6,402 nt of DNA from Balneolales bacterium (lineage in GTDB: Bacteria; Bacteroidota; Rhodothermia; Balneolales; Natronogracilivirgulaceae): NCBI GenBank assembly GCA_007127695.1, contig SKYW01000197.1, positions 1-6,402 of the forward strand, read 5' to 3'. The number at the start of each line of letters is the position of its first letter. Within the stretch, counting starts at the first letter, position 1. A program made the position numbers and the translations under genes. The notes under the pieces are model-generated. The model ran no database searches, was not told where the DNA came from, and worked only from the letters and a program-made list of their open reading frames with translations. This document shows, in pieces, positions 5,509-6,402 of the stretch.

Positions 5509-5537
5509 TTGACTATTCTTCACGAATCCGGAATAAT
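5509..5537 (+). promoter_or_regulatory. Probable sigma-70-type promoter of the alcohol dehydrogenase gene
   Basis: TTGACT (5509-5514) and AATAAT (5532-5537) are separated by exactly 17 bases; each matches the consensus at 5 of 6 positions. The predicted transcript would start near 5544, leaving about 29 bases of A-rich leader without a Shine-Dalgarno sequence before the ATG at 5573. No operator is obvious. Confidence 0.5.
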
Positions 5538-5572
5538 TTTCAGAAGATTAAAAAGAAATTTAAATTGGCTAA

Positions 5573-6402
5573 ATGAAAGCTGCCGTCTACCATGCATTTG
5601 GAAAACCGCTGACCATCGAGCGCCTGCCCGATCCCACCCCTTCCGAGGACGGGGTGGTCATCCGCGTCAAGGCCACGGGCCTTTGCAGGAGCGACTGGCA
5701 CGGATGGATGGGCCACGATCCCGATATCCGCCTGCCCAACGTTCCGGGCCATGAACTTGCCGGTGTGGTTGAAGCGGCCGGCAGGCAGGTTGTCCGGTGG
5801 AAGGCGGGCGACCGGGTCACCGTTCCTTTTGTCGGTGGATGCGGCACGTGTCCGCAATGCAACTCGGGCAACCACCACATATGCGACCGGCAGTCCCAGC
5901 CGGGATTCACCCATTGGGGTTCCTTCGCGGAGTTTGTTGCCATCGATTACGCGGATGTGAATCTGGTGCGCCTGCCCGATGACATCGATTTTGTGACGGC
6001 GGCGAGCCTCGGGTGCCGTTTTGTGACCTCTTTCCGGGCCATGGTGGAACTGGGAAAAGTCACGGGCGGACAGTGGGTGGCCGTTCACGGCTGCGGCGGC
6101 GTCGGGCTGTCTGCCATCATGATTGCCGCCAGCCTGGGCGCGAATGTGGTCGCCATAGACATCCACGACGAGAAACTTGATTTTGCCCGGTCGGCGGGCG
6201 CGGTGGCGACCGTCAATGCCGCAAATCAGGATGATGTGGTCCGGCAGGTAATGGAACTCACCGCCGGCGGCGCGCATGTTTCCGTGGATGCGCTGGGAAG
6301 TCCTGTCACCTGTTTCAACTCCGTAGCGAACCTGCGAAAACGCGGAAAGCACATCCAGGTCGGGTTGATGATGGCGGATCACCGGCACGCTGCCGTCCCC
6401 AT
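5573..6402 (+). CDS. Zinc-dependent alcohol dehydrogenase, MDR superfamily (3' end outside window)
   Basis: The first 276 residues of a medium-chain dehydrogenase, open at the window edge; the family usually has about 340-350 residues. Catalytic zinc ligands are C38 (GLCRSDWH), H60-E61 (PGHELAGVV) and C148 (LGCRF). The structural zinc site is complete: C90, C93, C96 and C104 in [17 protein letters not shown]. The nucleotide-binding Rossmann motif is GCGGVG at 173-178, and D196 at the end of the second strand ([11 protein letters not shown]) favours NAD(H) over NADP(H). It should oxidise an alcohol to an aldehyde or ketone, or the reverse, in the cytoplasm; the substrate cannot be read from sequence. 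The ATG at 5573 is chosen because [12 protein letters not shown] is the standard start of the family; no Shine-Dalgarno precedes it. A good promoter lies at 5509-5537. The gene looks like ordinary metabolic sequence and probably marks the edge of the accessory segment. Confidence 0.92.
   Translation, partial: MKAAVYHAFGKPLTIERLPDPTPSEDGVVIRVKATGLCRSDWHGWMGHDPDIRLPNVPGHELAGVVEAAGRQVVRWKAGDRVTVPFVGGCGTCPQCNSGNHHICDRQSQPGFTHWGSFAEFVAIDYADVNLVRLPDDIDFVTAASLGCRFVTSFRAMVELGKVTGGQWVAVHGCGGVGLSAIMIAASLGANVVAIDIHDEKLDFARSAGAVATVNAANQDDVVRQVMELTAGGAHVSVDALGSPVTCFNSVANLRKRGKHIQVGLMMADHRHAAVP

Noticed and set aside
5540..6388. 282-codon open frame on the minus strand opposite the alcohol dehydrogenase
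   Set aside because: The plus-strand frame contains both complete zinc sites and the Rossmann motif; the antisense frame is a shadow without family features.

Overview
The window carries bacterial accessory DNA: a helicase-centred operon, two toxin-antitoxin modules and a gene remnant, flanked on the left by the end of an unrecognised gene and on the right by the start of a Zn-dependent alcohol dehydrogenase. The coding sequences look moderately GC-rich and the regulatory gaps are AT-rich. Four of the six annotated genes whose starts lie in the window have no clear Shine-Dalgarno sequence. Together with the heptanucleotide tandem array, this would suit a lineage in or near Bacteroidota/Rhodothermota/Balneolota, but that placement is a weak inference and no marker gene is present to confirm it.

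Layout. Positions 2-385 (+) hold the 3' end of an unknown gene. Positions 465-555 hold thirteen consecutive heptamers related to CCCTGCA/CCTGGCA. Positions 634-3056 (+) are a two-gene operon with ATGA overlap: a MazG-like (RS21-C6/dCTP pyrophosphatase type) nucleotide pyrophosphohydrolase, then a 701-residue DUF2075 (Schlafen group 3 type) SF1 helicase with an N-terminal PD-(D/E)XK nuclease motif and an unusual acidic repeat insertion. Convergent to it, 4294-3153 (-) is an HTH-Panacea (DUF4065) antitoxin overlapping by GTGA a RelE/ParE-type toxin, i.e. a PanAT-type module. Positions 4382-4558 (+) are a remnant of a DUF4126 membrane protein. It is followed by three hairpins, the last a perfect 12-bp stem with a T-run that also contains the stop codon of the next gene. 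Positions 5358-4628 (-) are a second module, a ribbon-helix-helix DUF6364-like antitoxin and a PIN_3 (VapC-like) ribonuclease toxin. Positions 5573-6402 (+) are an alcohol dehydrogenase cut by the window edge.

How they may work together. The pyrophosphohydrolase and the nuclease-helicase are translationally coupled and probably form one functional unit. A role in genome protection (nucleotide-pool control plus nucleic-acid processing) is an inference from domains and neighbourhood; I do not recognise it as a named defence system. Both toxin-antitoxin modules have palindromes beside their putative promoters, as expected for autoregulation. The truncated DUF4126 gene between the two modules marks the interval as a site of past gene gain and loss.
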